The notes under the pieces were generated by a model. The model was not told where the DNA came from and made no database searches. It worked only from the letters and a program-made list of their open reading frames with translations. From Alphaproteobacteria bacterium (GTDB lineage Bacteria; Pseudomonadota; Alphaproteobacteria; JAOXRX01), in NCBI GenBank assembly GCA_025800285.1, contig JAOXRX010000059.1:1-64000 (forward strand): 64,000 bases of DNA. Direction: 5' to 3'. Position numbers and translations under genes: made by a program. Positions 52,384-61,946 of the stretch are shown one piece after another. Every line of letters starts with the position of its first letter. The first letter of the stretch is position 1.

Positions 52384-53202
52384 ATGGAATTAATGAATGG
52401 TAAAAGAGGTGTTATCATGGGATTGGCTAACAAAAAGTCAATTGCATGGGGAATATGTAACTCACTAAAAGAAGCTGGGGCTGAGCTTATACTTACTGCT
52501 CCAAATGAAAGAATGGTAGATAAAATTACTCCACTTGCAGCAGACTTAAATGCTGGTGAAGTTATTGAATGCGATGTTACTTCTACTGAAGCTATTAAAA
52601 AGACTTTTGAAGAAGTTGAAAAAAGAATGGGGAAAATAGATTTCCTAGTTCATGCTATTGCTTTCTCTGATAAAACAGGCTTAACAGGTGCTTACTATGA
52701 CACAACAAAAGACAATTTCCTAATGACTATGGATATCTCAGTTTACTCATTTACAGCAGTTGCAAAAGAAGCTGGAAGAATCATGAATGATGGTGGCTCA
52801 ATGGTAACTCTAACATATTACGGTGCTGAACAAGTGATGCCAAGATACAATGTTATGGGTGTGGCAAAAGCTGCTCTTGAAGCATCTGTAAGATACTTAG
52901 CACATGATTTTGGTCCAAAAGGAATTAGAGTTAATGCTATTTCTGCGGGTCCAATTAAAACTCTTGCTGCTTCAGGAATCGGTGATTTCAGATACATTCT
53001 AAAATGGAATGAGTTTAACTCTCCACTACAAAGAAATGTAACAATTGATGAAGTTGGTAACTCTGCTCTATATCTATTAAGCGATCTATCAACAGGTGTT
53101 ACTGGTGAAAACTTACATGTTGACTCAGGATATCATACAGTTGGTATGTTAAATATGGATAGAGCGGCTGAGACATCAGAACTTCTATCAACAGTTAAAT
53201 AA
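52384..53202 (+). CDS. fabI: Enoyl-ACP reductase
   Basis: A 272-residue NADH-dependent reductase completing each fatty acid elongation cycle. MGLANKKSIAWGICNSL is the nucleotide-binding segment (~12-28); the catalytic Tyr-x6-Lys is YNVMGVAK. SAGPIKTLAASGIGDF is the substrate loop. RBS AAAGGA precedes the ATG. Ended by the terminator at 53225-53252. A FabK/NMO-type protein is encoded elsewhere in the window. Confidence 0.96.
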   Translation: MELMNGKRGVIMGLANKKSIAWGICNSLKEAGAELILTAPNERMVDKITPLAADLNAGEVIECDVTSTEAIKKTFEEVEKRMGKIDFLVHAIAFSDKTGLTGAYYDTTKDNFLMTMDISVYSFTAVAKEAGRIMNDGGSMVTLTYYGAEQVMPRYNVMGVAKAALEASVRYLAHDFGPKGIRVNAISAGPIKTLAASGIGDFRYILKWNEFNSPLQRNVTIDEVGNSALYLLSDLSTGVTGENLHVDSGYHTVGMLNMDRAAETSELLSTVK

Positions 53203-53224
53203 TTATTAAATTAATTTTTAAATA

Positions 53225-53252
53225 AAAGCTTCTCATTAGAGGAGCTTTTTTT
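53225..53252 (+). terminator. fabI terminator
   Basis: AAAGCTTCTC (53225-53234) pairs with GAGGAGCTTT (53239-53248) with one G-U, followed by a T-run. Confidence 0.88.
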
Positions 53253-53295
53253 ATATAAGCATACTAACAAAATACAGTTAATTTAAAATCACATT

Positions 53296-54024
53296 TTATA
53301 TAATCATATTGGATTTAAAAGAGTAATGTCCCTCTCTTGAAATAATTATATGATCGTGTATAGAAACATCTATACCATTTAAAGTCTTCTTCAATTCTTT
53401 AGTCATCAAAATATCATCTTTACTCGGAGAGTTACTTCCACTAGGATGATTATGAACTAATATAATAGCAGAGGCTCCTAAATCCAAAGATCTTTTTACT
53501 ATTTCTCTTGGATATACTGGTGTATAATCTAAAGTCCCTTCACTCTGAACTTCATCAGCAATAAGAACATTTTTTCTGTTTAAATATAAAACTCTAAATT
53601 GCTCTTCTTTTTTCCAAGCCATACTTGAGTGGCAATAATCAAGAACTTGTTGCCAATTTTGCAACACAGACTTATTAATAATTTTCTCTTGCGATAACTT
53701 TATAGAGCAAGCCTCTATTGCTTTTATTGCCGTAGCTGTATTTTTTGAAATTCCATTCACTTGCTCTAATAGAGATATTGGAGCAGAAACTACTTCTGCG
53801 AATCCGCCAAATTTATTAATCATTTCTTTCGCAAGAGGTTTAACATCTTTACGAGAAATAGTTTGGAACAATATAAGCTCTAAAAGCTCATAATCTGAAA
53901 GAGACTTTGCCCCTCCATTCCTAAATTTATCTTTTAATCTCTCTCTATGCCCATGATAATGAGGAGTGTTATTTTCTTTATTTGTCATGAGAAAACATTT
54001 AGCATTTTTGAAGAAAAAAATCAA
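53296..54024 (-). CDS. radC: RadC family JAMM-domain protein
   Basis: A 242-residue protein. The N-terminal helix-hairpin-helix region (NGISKNTATAIKAIEAC) is followed by a JAMM metalloprotease-like domain with ILVHNHPSGSNSPSKDD, the metal ligands H, H and D. Despite its name, a direct repair function is not proven. Basic, His-rich N-terminus (HYHGHRERLKDKF). Separate unit divergent from dnaB. Confidence 0.92.
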   Translation of the reverse strand: MIFFFKNAKCFLMTNKENNTPHYHGHRERLKDKFRNGGAKSLSDYELLELILFQTISRKDVKPLAKEMINKFGGFAEVVSAPISLLEQVNGISKNTATAIKAIEACSIKLSQEKIINKSVLQNWQQVLDYCHSSMAWKKEEQFRVLYLNRKNVLIADEVQSEGTLDYTPVYPREIVKRSLDLGASAIILVHNHPSGSNSPSKDDILMTKELKKTLNGIDVSIHDHIIISREGHYSFKSNMII

Positions 54025-54122
54025 ACATAAAAAGTAAGTTAGATAGCTTATTTTTGAATTTAAACCCTCTTTCTACTTTTATTATTCTTGCTTTTTAAAA
54101 AATATTTGTGTATATTATAAGT

Positions 54123-55541
54123 ATGGAAAATACAGAAGAAAAAACAAATGAATTACCTCACAACTTAGAGGCTGAGCAATCTCTTTTAGGAGCATTACTT
54201 TTAGACAATGAGTGTCTAGAAGAAGTTGGAGATATACTACTTCCATCATACTTTTACTCTCCTGTTCATAGCAGAATATATCAATCAATAGTTAGACTAA
54301 TTGATAACAAACAATTAGCATCTCCTGTTACATTGAAAAACCACTTTGAACACGATGGAGATTTATCAGAAGTTGGCGGTGCTGCATATCTAAATGACTT
54401 AGCTATAAATGTATCAAGTCTAGTTAATGTACAAGACTATGCTACTATGATAAAAGACTTATATACAAGAAGACAACTTGTTCATATTGGTGAAGGTCTA
54501 GTTAAAGAATCTAAAAGATATGACATTGAAACTCCAGCATCTAATTTAATAGAGTCTTCAGAAAAAGAACTTTATGACTTAGCAGAGAAAGGTGAAAGCA
54601 AAAAAGGTTTTACTAACCTAACCGATGCTATTACTCAAGCTATTAACACTGCAGAAGAAGCATATCAAAAAGAAGGTGGTGTTTCTGGTTTATCTTCTGG
54701 GTTAGTAGATTTAGATAAAAAAATTGGTGGATTCCATCCATCTGCTCTTAACATTCTAGCCGGAGCTACAGCTATGGGTAAAACATCCCTTGCTGTTAAT
54801 ATAGCATTTAATGCTGTTAAAAACGGTGCAAAAGTTGCTTTCTTTTCATTAGAAATGTCAGCGGAAGAATTAGGAGCAAGAATCTTATCAGATGCTGCCA
54901 GAGTTCCTTCTCATAAAATGAGAAAAGGTGACTTAGATGATAGAGACTTTACAGCATTTACAAATGCAGTTAATACTCTAATGAATGCAGATATGTATAT
55001 CGATGATACTCCTGGCATATCTCTTCCAGTTCTTAGATCAAGAGCTAGAAGACTTCAAAGAACAAAAGGCCTAGACATGATTGTAGTGGATTACCTACAG
55101 TTAATGACTACAGGATCTCTAGGAAGACAAGAAGCTAGACATTTGGAAATTGCAGAAATTTCCAGAGGGTTAAAGGGTCTAGCAAAAGAATTATCAATAC
55201 CTGTTATTGCTTTAGCTCAGCTAAATCGTGGAGTTTCTCAAAGGGAAGATAAAAGACCAATGTTATCAGATTTAAGAGAATCTGGTTCCATTGAGCAAGA
55301 TGCCGATGTTGTTATGTTCGTGCATCGTGAAGAATACTACCTTCAAAGAGAAGAGCCAAAAGAAAACGAAGAAAAATATGCTGAAAAATTAGAAAAATGG
55401 CAAATAGCTATGAGCAAAGTCCAAAACAAAGCAGAAGTTATAATCGCGAAACAAAGACATGGTCCTGTTGGGGCAGTACACCTGTTCTTTGATGGTAGGT
55501 TTACGAAGTTTGATAATTTGGAACAGAGTCATGATTTATAA
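54123..55541 (+). CDS. dnaB: Replicative DNA helicase
   Basis: About 472 residues from ATG 54123 (a GTG further upstream opens the frame). N-terminal domain with LEAEQSLLGALLLDNE; RecA-like domain with Walker A AGATAMGKTSLAVN, KVAFFSLEMSAEELGAR and DMIVVDYLQLM (Walker B). SIEQDADVVMFVHRE and KQRHGPVG are also typical. It unwinds DNA at the fork. Its end overlaps alr by 11 bases. Confidence 0.96.
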   Translation: MENTEEKTNELPHNLEAEQSLLGALLLDNECLEEVGDILLPSYFYSPVHSRIYQSIVRLIDNKQLASPVTLKNHFEHDGDLSEVGGAAYLNDLAINVSSLVNVQDYATMIKDLYTRRQLVHIGEGLVKESKRYDIETPASNLIESSEKELYDLAEKGESKKGFTNLTDAITQAINTAEEAYQKEGGVSGLSSGLVDLDKKIGGFHPSALNILAGATAMGKTSLAVNIAFNAVKNGAKVAFFSLEMSAEELGARILSDAARVPSHKMRKGDLDDRDFTAFTNAVNTLMNADMYIDDTPGISLPVLRSRARRLQRTKGLDMIVVDYLQLMTTGSLGRQEARHLEIAEISRGLKGLAKELSIPVIALAQLNRGVSQREDKRPMLSDLRESGSIEQDADVVMFVHREEYYLQREEPKENEEKYAEKLEKWQIAMSKVQNKAEVIIAKQRHGPVGAVHLFFDGRFTKFDNLEQSHDL

Positions 55542-56604
55542 TGCTATATTAACTATAAAAAAGAATGTAATTGTTAAAAACTATAAAACAATAAGAAAGC
55601 AAGTTGGCAAAGTTCCAATTGCTATTATGCTAAAAGCAAATGCATATGGATGTGGCATTAATAAAATATTTGGACTTCTATACAAAGAAGGAGCTAGAGA
55701 TTTCTTTGTAGCTAATTTATCAGAAGCTTTACAACTAAAAGAGTCCATTAATACTCGTGATGCAAATATATATGTATTACATGATATTGCAAAAGAGAAT
55801 TATAAAATATATTTAAAAAATAAATTTATACCCGTATTAAACACCTGTGCTAATATATATCTATGGGCGGAAAAAGGCGAAAGAATGCCTTGTTTAATAC
55901 ACTTTGATTCTGGACTAAACAGGCTAGGATTAACACTTCAAGACTCAAGATGCCTAAAAGAAGATGGCATCCTAGATAAACTAAACATTAAATATGTTAT
56001 TTCTCACTTTGCATGCTCTCAAAACGATGACCAAACTTATACTTTAAAACAACAGAAAAACTTTGAACAAGTTATGAGGTTATTTCCTGAAGGCACAAAG
56101 TTCTCTATAGCTGACTCTTCAGCCATATTCAAAAATAAGAAATATCACCTTGACATGGTAAGAACAGGCTCTGCCTTATATGGAATAAACCCTACTAATC
56201 TTTCTAGCAATCCTATGAAAAATGCTATAGAAATAAAAGCTAGAGTCATACAAATAAAAGATGTGAAAAAAGGTGATTCAATAGGCTATGATCAGAAATA
56301 TATAATGCCAAAAGATGGTAAAATTGCGATTATTGGAGTAGGATATGCTGACTCTATTATGAGATCTCATATGAACAGTGGAGCATTTTATTTTAATGGC
56401 AAAAAACTTCCTATTTTAGGAGTTATCTCTATGGATTTAACGACTGTTGACATAACTCGATTAAAAACCAAAATTAAAGAGAATGACTTAGTTGAAGTAA
56501 TAGGAGATAACCAAGACTTAGATACTTTTGGTGCAAGCGGTAAAACTTCAGGGTATGAAATCCTTACATCTTTAAGCGACAGATACATCTGGAAGTTCAA
56601 ATAA
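55531..56604 (+). CDS. alr: Alanine racemase
   Basis: 357 residues from ATG 55531, chosen because family members begin there (MIYNAILTIKKN); a longer frame runs into dnaB. PLP-binding lysine in IMLKANAYGCG (~residue 32), catalytic Tyr in GVGYADSI (~271) and IHFDSGLNRLG. It makes D-alanine for peptidoglycan. It overlaps dnaB, so they are co-transcribed, a common alphaproteobacterial arrangement. Confidence 0.93.
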   Translation: MIYNAILTIKKNVIVKNYKTIRKQVGKVPIAIMLKANAYGCGINKIFGLLYKEGARDFFVANLSEALQLKESINTRDANIYVLHDIAKENYKIYLKNKFIPVLNTCANIYLWAEKGERMPCLIHFDSGLNRLGLTLQDSRCLKEDGILDKLNIKYVISHFACSQNDDQTYTLKQQKNFEQVMRLFPEGTKFSIADSSAIFKNKKYHLDMVRTGSALYGINPTNLSSNPMKNAIEIKARVIQIKDVKKGDSIGYDQKYIMPKDGKIAIIGVGYADSIMRSHMNSGAFYFNGKKLPILGVISMDLTTVDITRLKTKIKENDLVEVIGDNQDLDTFGASGKTSGYEILTSLSDRYIWKFK

Positions 56605-56697
56605 ACCTTGCAATATTACACTTTATGTTTTATGCTACCTCTAAAATAAACTATAATACTTTTACATTTATAGTTGCTAAGTTTTAAGGAAAGTTGT

Positions 56698-56767
56698 GCT
56701 TTAAATTTTAAAATTGTAATTTTAATGTATATATAAATACCTGAATTTCAATTTTAAAATTTAAAGC
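56698..56767 (+). repeat. Perfect 19-bp inverted repeat upstream of murA
   Basis: GCTTTAAATTTTAAAATTG (56698-56716) and CAATTTTAAAATTTAAAGC (56749-56767) are exact inverted copies with a 32-base loop, just before murA. There is no T-run after it, so it is not a typical terminator; it may be an operator or an RNA stem. Confidence 0.8.
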
Positions 56768-56806
56768 TCAAATCTTCTTAAAAGGTAGTAACCAGGAAGG
56801 GAAAGA

Positions 56807-58096
56807 ATGGATAAAATAGAAGTAATTGGCAACGGTCCTCTAAAGGGTAAAATAAATATAAGTGGAGCAAAAAATTCTGCTCTTAAAATAATGGCGGCAT
56901 CGATATTAACTGATGATATTTTACATCTAACAAACATGCCTTATCTAGCTGACATAACATCTATGTGCAGATTATTAAATGGTATGGGGGTAAAAATCTC
57001 CCTAGATGGCGGAGCTGGTCCAAAAGGAAACACTGGTCGAGCAATGGCATTTCATGCTAAAGAGTTAAAACAATTAAAAGCAAGCTATGAAATTGTAAAA
57101 ACATTTAGAGCATCTATTGTAGTTTTAGGTCCTTTACTTGCAAGATTTGGGGAAGCAGAAGTTTCTTTACCTGGTGGTTGTGCTATTGGAGCTAGACCTG
57201 TTGACTTACATCTAAAAGGTATGGAAGCTCTTGGAGCTACTATTGCAATAGAAAATGGATATGTGAAAGCTAAAGCTCCTGAAGGAGGCTTAGTAGGAGG
57301 AAATATTAAATTCCCCGTTGTATCTGTTGGAGCTACAGAAAACACTTTAATGGCAGCAACATTAGCAAAAGGAAAAACTGTTTTAGAAAATTGTGCTATA
57401 GAACCAGAAATCAATGATATTATAGATTGCTTAATAAAAATGGGAGCAAAAATATCAGGTAAAGGTACAAGAACCCTAACGATTGAAGGAGTAGAAAAAT
57501 TAAATGGTTGCACTCATGATATCATCGCAGATAGAATTGAAGCAGGAACCTATGGAATTGCTGCTCTTATAACAGACGGTGAAATTGAGCTTATAGGAGC
57601 AAAAAGACAAGACCTTGAATCTTTTATAGAAATTGTAGAAAAAACTGGTGCAGAAGTTATAGATACAGAAAAAGGACTAATATTTAAAAGAAAAGACAAT
57701 ACTGAATTACAATGTGTTGACTTTACAACAGAGCCTCATCCAGGGTTACCTACAGACTTGCAAGCTCAACTTATGGCATTAATGACAATTGCTAAAGGCA
57801 GTGCAAATATTTGTGAAACGATTTGGGAAAATAGATTTATGCATGTACCTGAATTAAATCGAATGGGAGCAAACATTGAAATCTCTCATAATAATGCCAT
57901 AGTACATGGAGTAAAAAATCTTATTGGCTGCCCCGTTATGGCAACAGATTTAAGAGCATCAGCATCTTTAATATTAGCTGGATTAATAGCAAAAGGCACA
58001 ACTATTGTTGATAGAGTTTATCATCTAGACAGAGGATATGAGCAAATAGAAGAAAAATTATCAGCCGTAGGTGCTAAGATTCGAAGAATTAAGTAA
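56807..58096 (+). CDS. murA: UDP-N-acetylglucosamine 1-carboxyvinyltransferase
   Basis: A 429-residue EPSP-type enzyme catalysing the first committed peptidoglycan step with phosphoenolpyruvate. The N-terminal GPLKGKINISGAKNSALK, the active-site loop segment LPGGCAIGARPVDLHLKG (Cys in GGCAIG, ~residue 123) and the ending DRGYEQIEEKLSAVGAKIRR are typical. RBS AGGAAGGGA precedes the ATG. A 19-bp inverted repeat lies in the leader. Confidence 0.97.
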   Translation: MDKIEVIGNGPLKGKINISGAKNSALKIMAASILTDDILHLTNMPYLADITSMCRLLNGMGVKISLDGGAGPKGNTGRAMAFHAKELKQLKASYEIVKTFRASIVVLGPLLARFGEAEVSLPGGCAIGARPVDLHLKGMEALGATIAIENGYVKAKAPEGGLVGGNIKFPVVSVGATENTLMAATLAKGKTVLENCAIEPEINDIIDCLIKMGAKISGKGTRTLTIEGVEKLNGCTHDIIADRIEAGTYGIAALITDGEIELIGAKRQDLESFIEIVEKTGAEVIDTEKGLIFKRKDNTELQCVDFTTEPHPGLPTDLQAQLMALMTIAKGSANICETIWENRFMHVPELNRMGANIEISHNNAIVHGVKNLIGCPVMATDLRASASLILAGLIAKGTTIVDRVYHLDRGYEQIEEKLSAVGAKIRRIK

Positions 58097-58212
58097 AATA
58101 TATGATGCTTTTACTATTTAACTAATCTTATATAACATTAATTATATAATCATTAAGCTAATTTATCATTAAATACTTGCTTTTTTAAAAGCTATTCTAT
58201 ATATTTTAACTC

Positions 58213-58695
58213 ATGATTAATAGTAAAAAAATATCACTAATTGGCTATGCTACATCTATTATTATAGTAATATTAGATCAGTTATCTAAGCACTTAATTT
58301 TAGGAGTTTTAGATGGTATTAACTCTATAAAAATTACCAAGTTTTTCAATTTATCTCTTGTCTATAATAGAGGCATAAGCTTCGGCATGATAAATGGAGG
58401 AAGCTTGTTAGAGTTGTCAATTATTGCTACTATAACATTATCAATATCCATAATTTTAATAAATTGGTTAAGAAAAAGCACTTCTTTATATAAAAGCACT
58501 TCTATCGCTCTTATATTAGGAGGAGCTATCGGTAATGCAATAGATAGGTTTCTACACATAGGAGTTGTGGACTTTCTGGATTTTCATTTTAAGAATTATC
58601 ACTTCCCTGCTTTTAATGTTGCAGATTCTTGTATATTCATTGGTGTAGTTTTAATGCTATTAGAAAATGTTTTTATAAAAGGTGAATCAAAATGA
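58213..58695 (+). CDS. lspA: Lipoprotein signal peptidase
   Basis: A 160-residue membrane aspartyl protease with four helices. Conserved DQLSKHLIL (~22-30), FNLSLVYNRGISFG, GNAIDRF (catalytic Asp) and FPAFNVADSCIF (second Asp). It removes signal peptides from prolipoproteins such as BamE, DotD and the DUF3035 protein encoded here. Its stop overlaps the DUF3035 lipoprotein start by four bases. Confidence 0.95.
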   Translation: MINSKKISLIGYATSIIIVILDQLSKHLILGVLDGINSIKITKFFNLSLVYNRGISFGMINGGSLLELSIIATITLSISIILINWLRKSTSLYKSTSIALILGGAIGNAIDRFLHIGVVDFLDFHFKNYHFPAFNVADSCIFIGVVLMLLENVFIKGESK

Positions 58696-59186
58696 AAAAA
58701 TTAATAGTTAGTTTATTGTTAGTTTCATGTATATCAGCTTGTGCTATTGACAAGCAAACTTTAGGTTTAGGAAGAAGGACTCCTGATGAGTTCACTGTTA
58801 TAACCAGAAAGCCATTATCACTCCCTCCAGAGTATAATGTTACACCACCTGTAAACAAAGGGATTACTTCAAGCAATATTTCCAATGAAGTAAAAAACTC
58901 TGTTTTAGGAGAAAAAGATTCTATAAATAAACTTAATAACGAAGATAAATCTTTTCTATCTACAATAAATGCAGATAGCTCAGATAAAAACATTAGAGAA
59001 GAATTAACAAACAATAGTAATCCTGCAAATAATAGAAAAGTAGTTAACAAAATAATGTTCTGGAAGAACAAAGACAACTCCACTATTATAGACAATGCAG
59101 AAGAAGCTAAAAGGTTAAAAGAAAACAAAAAACAAGGCTATAAAATCAATAATGGCAATGTGCCTGTGATAGAGCCTAAAAAATAA
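58692..59186 (+). CDS. DUF3035 lipoprotein
   Basis: A 164-residue lipoprotein. Signal peptide MKKLIVSLLLVSCISAC with lipobox ISAC (Cys17). LGLGRRTPDEFTVITRKPLSLPPEY (split motif: LGLGRR, then TPDEFTVITRKPLSLPP) identifies the alphaproteobacterial DUF3035 family, proposed to take part in outer-membrane assembly. The C-terminal half is Asn/Lys-rich and probably disordered. In one operon with lspA (overlap) and pgi (15-base gap). Confidence 0.85.
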   Translation: MKKLIVSLLLVSCISACAIDKQTLGLGRRTPDEFTVITRKPLSLPPEYNVTPPVNKGITSSNISNEVKNSVLGEKDSINKLNNEDKSFLSTINADSSDKNIREELTNNSNPANNRKVVNKIMFWKNKDNSTIIDNAEEAKRLKENKKQGYKINNGNVPVIEPKK

Positions 59187-59201
59187 AAGGATAAAAAAAT
59201 A

Positions 59202-60836
59202 ATGGGAAAAAATATAAGAGTTGCAGAAGTTACTAATCTGCTACAACTAAACAAAGATTTTATTTCAAAAGTAAAAATGAATACTTTATTTAATGAAAAT
59301 CCGAATAGATTTAAAGATTTTTCTATAAAGTATTCTGGCATTCTTTTTGACTATTCTAAAAACAGAATAAACCATGAGACTATGGAACTTTTAATAAGAC
59401 TTGCTAAAAACTGCAACCTAGAACAAAAAAGAGACGATATGTTTAGTGGTGAAAAAATAAATTTCACAGAAAACAGAGCAGTTCTACATACAGCATTAAG
59501 AAGCAAATCATCATCACCTCTTATTGTAGATGGAGTAGATGTTAGACCTTTAGTTAAAGAAGAATTAGATCATATGGAAGCTTTTTCTGACTCTGTTAGA
59601 AATGGAGAATGGAAAGGTGTCAATGGAGACACTATTACTGATGTTGTTAATATTGGTATTGGAGGATCTTACTTAGGGCCAGATATGGTTTGCAATGCTT
59701 TAAGAGCATACTCAGATAGAAATATAAAAATGCACTTTGTATCAAATGTTGATGGTGCTGATTTAGCTGAAACTTTAATAAAACTAGATGCAAGCAAAAC
59801 TTTATTTATTATTGCTTCAAAAACATTTACTACAAAAGAAACAATAATGAATGCAAACAGTGCTAAATCTTGGTTCATAAAAGAAACTGGGCAAAATGAT
59901 ATTAGCAAAAACTTTGTTGCTCTTTCAACAAATGAAAAGTCAGTTTCAGAATTTGGTATTGATAAAGAAAACATGTTTAAATTCTGGGATTGGGTAGGAG
60001 GAAGATATAGTGTATGGTCTTCTATTGGATTACCTATTGCTATATCTGTAGGAATGGATAACTTCTACAAGTTCTTAGATGGAGCTTACAGTATGGATTA
60101 TCATTTCCAACAAGCAGAGTTAAGTAAAAACATTCCTGTAATTATGGGGTTATTAGGGTATCTATATAATAACATTTGGAACTTACAAAGTTATGCAGTA
60201 CTACCGTACTCTCAATACTTAAGCAAGCTTCCTTCATATCTACAACAACTAGACATGGAAAGCAATGGTAAAAGAATAACAAAAACCGGGCATAGAGTAA
60301 GCATAGGTTCAGGACCTGTTATCTTTGGTGAAGCGGGAACAAATGGTCAACACTCTTTCTATCAGCTATTACATCAAGGAACAAAAATTATTCCTGCTGA
60401 TTTCATTGCATTTAAACAAAATCTAAGAGGCAATGCAAATCATCACACAACTTTACTTTCAAACTTCATTGCTCAAACTGAAGCTCTTATGATTGGTAAA
60501 ACAAGAAATAAAGTTCTAAAAGAAATGAGAGCAAAAGGATTCAAAGAAACAGAAATTGAAAGACAAGTAAATCATAAAATATTTGAAGGGAATAGACCTA
60601 CAAACTCTATTCTAATCGATAAGCTAACTCCTTTCTCTCTTGGAGAGCTGGTTGCAATGTACGAACATAAAGTATTTGTTCAAGGTGTACTTTGGGATGT
60701 AAACTCTTTCGATCAAATGGGTGTTGAGCTAGGTAAAGTTCTAGCAGTTCAAATAGAAGACGAAATCAGAAGAAAAGAAGCTGATGAAATAAATCATGAC
60801 TGTTCAACTGTAGCTTTGATAAAAGAGCTATTGTAA
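59202..60836 (+). CDS. pgi: Glucose-6-phosphate isomerase
   Basis: A 544-residue enzyme interconverting glucose- and fructose-6-phosphate. Signatures: VNIGIGGSYLGPDMV, FVSNVDGADLAETL, SKTFTTKETIMNAN, GGRYSVWSSIGLPIAIS and GQHSFYQLLHQGTKIIPADF. Length is typical. RBS AAAGGA is close to ATG. The gene follows the DUF3035 lipoprotein gene. Confidence 0.97.
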   Translation: MGKNIRVAEVTNLLQLNKDFISKVKMNTLFNENPNRFKDFSIKYSGILFDYSKNRINHETMELLIRLAKNCNLEQKRDDMFSGEKINFTENRAVLHTALRSKSSSPLIVDGVDVRPLVKEELDHMEAFSDSVRNGEWKGVNGDTITDVVNIGIGGSYLGPDMVCNALRAYSDRNIKMHFVSNVDGADLAETLIKLDASKTLFIIASKTFTTKETIMNANSAKSWFIKETGQNDISKNFVALSTNEKSVSEFGIDKENMFKFWDWVGGRYSVWSSIGLPIAISVGMDNFYKFLDGAYSMDYHFQQAELSKNIPVIMGLLGYLYNNIWNLQSYAVLPYSQYLSKLPSYLQQLDMESNGKRITKTGHRVSIGSGPVIFGEAGTNGQHSFYQLLHQGTKIIPADFIAFKQNLRGNANHHTTLLSNFIAQTEALMIGKTRNKVLKEMRAKGFKETEIERQVNHKIFEGNRPTNSILIDKLTPFSLGELVAMYEHKVFVQGVLWDVNSFDQMGVELGKVLAVQIEDEIRRKEADEINHDCSTVALIKELL

Positions 60837-60905
60837 AGCTTTCTTGACTTTTCAATAAAAAAATAGTATATCTAACTTAATTATTTTAAATTAATGGAGA
60901 AAAAA

Positions 60906-61877
60906 ATGGCTAGTATAAAAAAAATGATGAAAAAAGGTTGTGAATTTTTAGGAACTAAGTATGCTGTAATGGGCGGAGCGATGTCTTGGATATCAGAAAG
61001 CAATTTAGTTTCAGCTGTTTCAAATGCTGGAGGATTTGGAGTTATAGCAAGTGGTTCAATGCCTGCTGAAATTCTAAGGGAAGAAATTGAAAAAACCAGA
61101 GCAAAAACAGACAACCCTTTTGGTGTAAATTTAATTACATTACATCCTCAATTAGATGAACTTGTTGAAGTTTGTTTAGATGAAAAAGTTTCTCATGTTA
61201 TTCTAGCAGGAGGATTGCCTAAAGGTGAAACTATTAAAAAACTTAAAGAAGGCGACATAAAAGTTATTTGTTTTGCTCCTGCATTAATACTAGCAAAAAG
61301 GCTTATAAGAAATGGGGCTGATGCTCTTATTATTGAAGGTGCTGAAGCTGGTGGACACATAGGTCCAATTGCTACAGGTATTCTAGCTCAAGAAATTCTA
61401 CCAAACATCACAGAAGTTCCTGTATTTGTTGCAGGTGGTATTGCTACAAAACAAATGGTTGAGTGCTATCTAGAACAAGGTGCTGCTGGAGTTCAAATTG
61501 GAACAATAATCGCCGCTGCTAAAGAATCTATTGCTCATGAAAACTTCAAGAAAGCATATTTCAAAGCAAGTGCTAGAGATGCTATCGCATCTTCTCAAAT
61601 TGACTCAAGATTCCCTGTAATCCCTGTTAGAGCAATCTCAAATAAAGCAAGTAAAGACTTTATGGAATTCCAAAAACAAATAGTTAAGAAATGCGATAAT
61701 GGAGAATGTGAAGTTGCTGAAGGGCAAGCTCAAGTTGAACACTATTGGGCTGGAGCTTTAAGAAAAGCTGTTATTGAAGGTGATATTGAAACAGGATCTC
61801 TTATGGCTGGACAAATTGTTGGACTAGTAAAAGAAGAAAAACCTGTTAAAGAAATCATCGAAAGTCTAGTTAACTAA
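60906..61877 (+). CDS. NMO/FabK-type FMN oxidoreductase
   Basis: About 323 residues from ATG 60906, chosen because GGAG lies seven bases upstream (an earlier in-frame ATG at 60894 forms part of that site). TIM-barrel flavoprotein: MGGAMSWISESNLVSAVSNA, GVNLITLHPQ (FMN), EGAEAGGHIGPIA (catalytic His region), PVFVAGGI and GAAGVQIGT. Relatives are nitronate monooxygenases and the enoyl reductase FabK. Since fabI is present, a nitronate monooxygenase-like role is more likely, but sequence alone does not decide. Confidence 0.82.
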   Translation: MASIKKMMKKGCEFLGTKYAVMGGAMSWISESNLVSAVSNAGGFGVIASGSMPAEILREEIEKTRAKTDNPFGVNLITLHPQLDELVEVCLDEKVSHVILAGGLPKGETIKKLKEGDIKVICFAPALILAKRLIRNGADALIIEGAEAGGHIGPIATGILAQEILPNITEVPVFVAGGIATKQMVECYLEQGAAGVQIGTIIAAAKESIAHENFKKAYFKASARDAIASSQIDSRFPVIPVRAISNKASKDFMEFQKQIVKKCDNGECEVAEGQAQVEHYWAGALRKAVIEGDIETGSLMAGQIVGLVKEEKPVKEIIESLVN

Positions 61878-61896
61878 TTAAAGTTAAGATATAGAA

Positions 61897-61929
61897 ATAA
61901 AAAACTCTCCTAATTAGGAGAGTTTTTTT
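61897..61929. terminator. Bidirectional terminator between the NMO/FabK and mrdA genes
   Basis: AAAACTCTCCTA pairs with TAGGAGAGTTTT with a two-base loop core; A- and T-runs flank it. It ends both convergent genes. Confidence 0.92.
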
Positions 61930-61946
61930 ATAAATTAAATAAAAAT

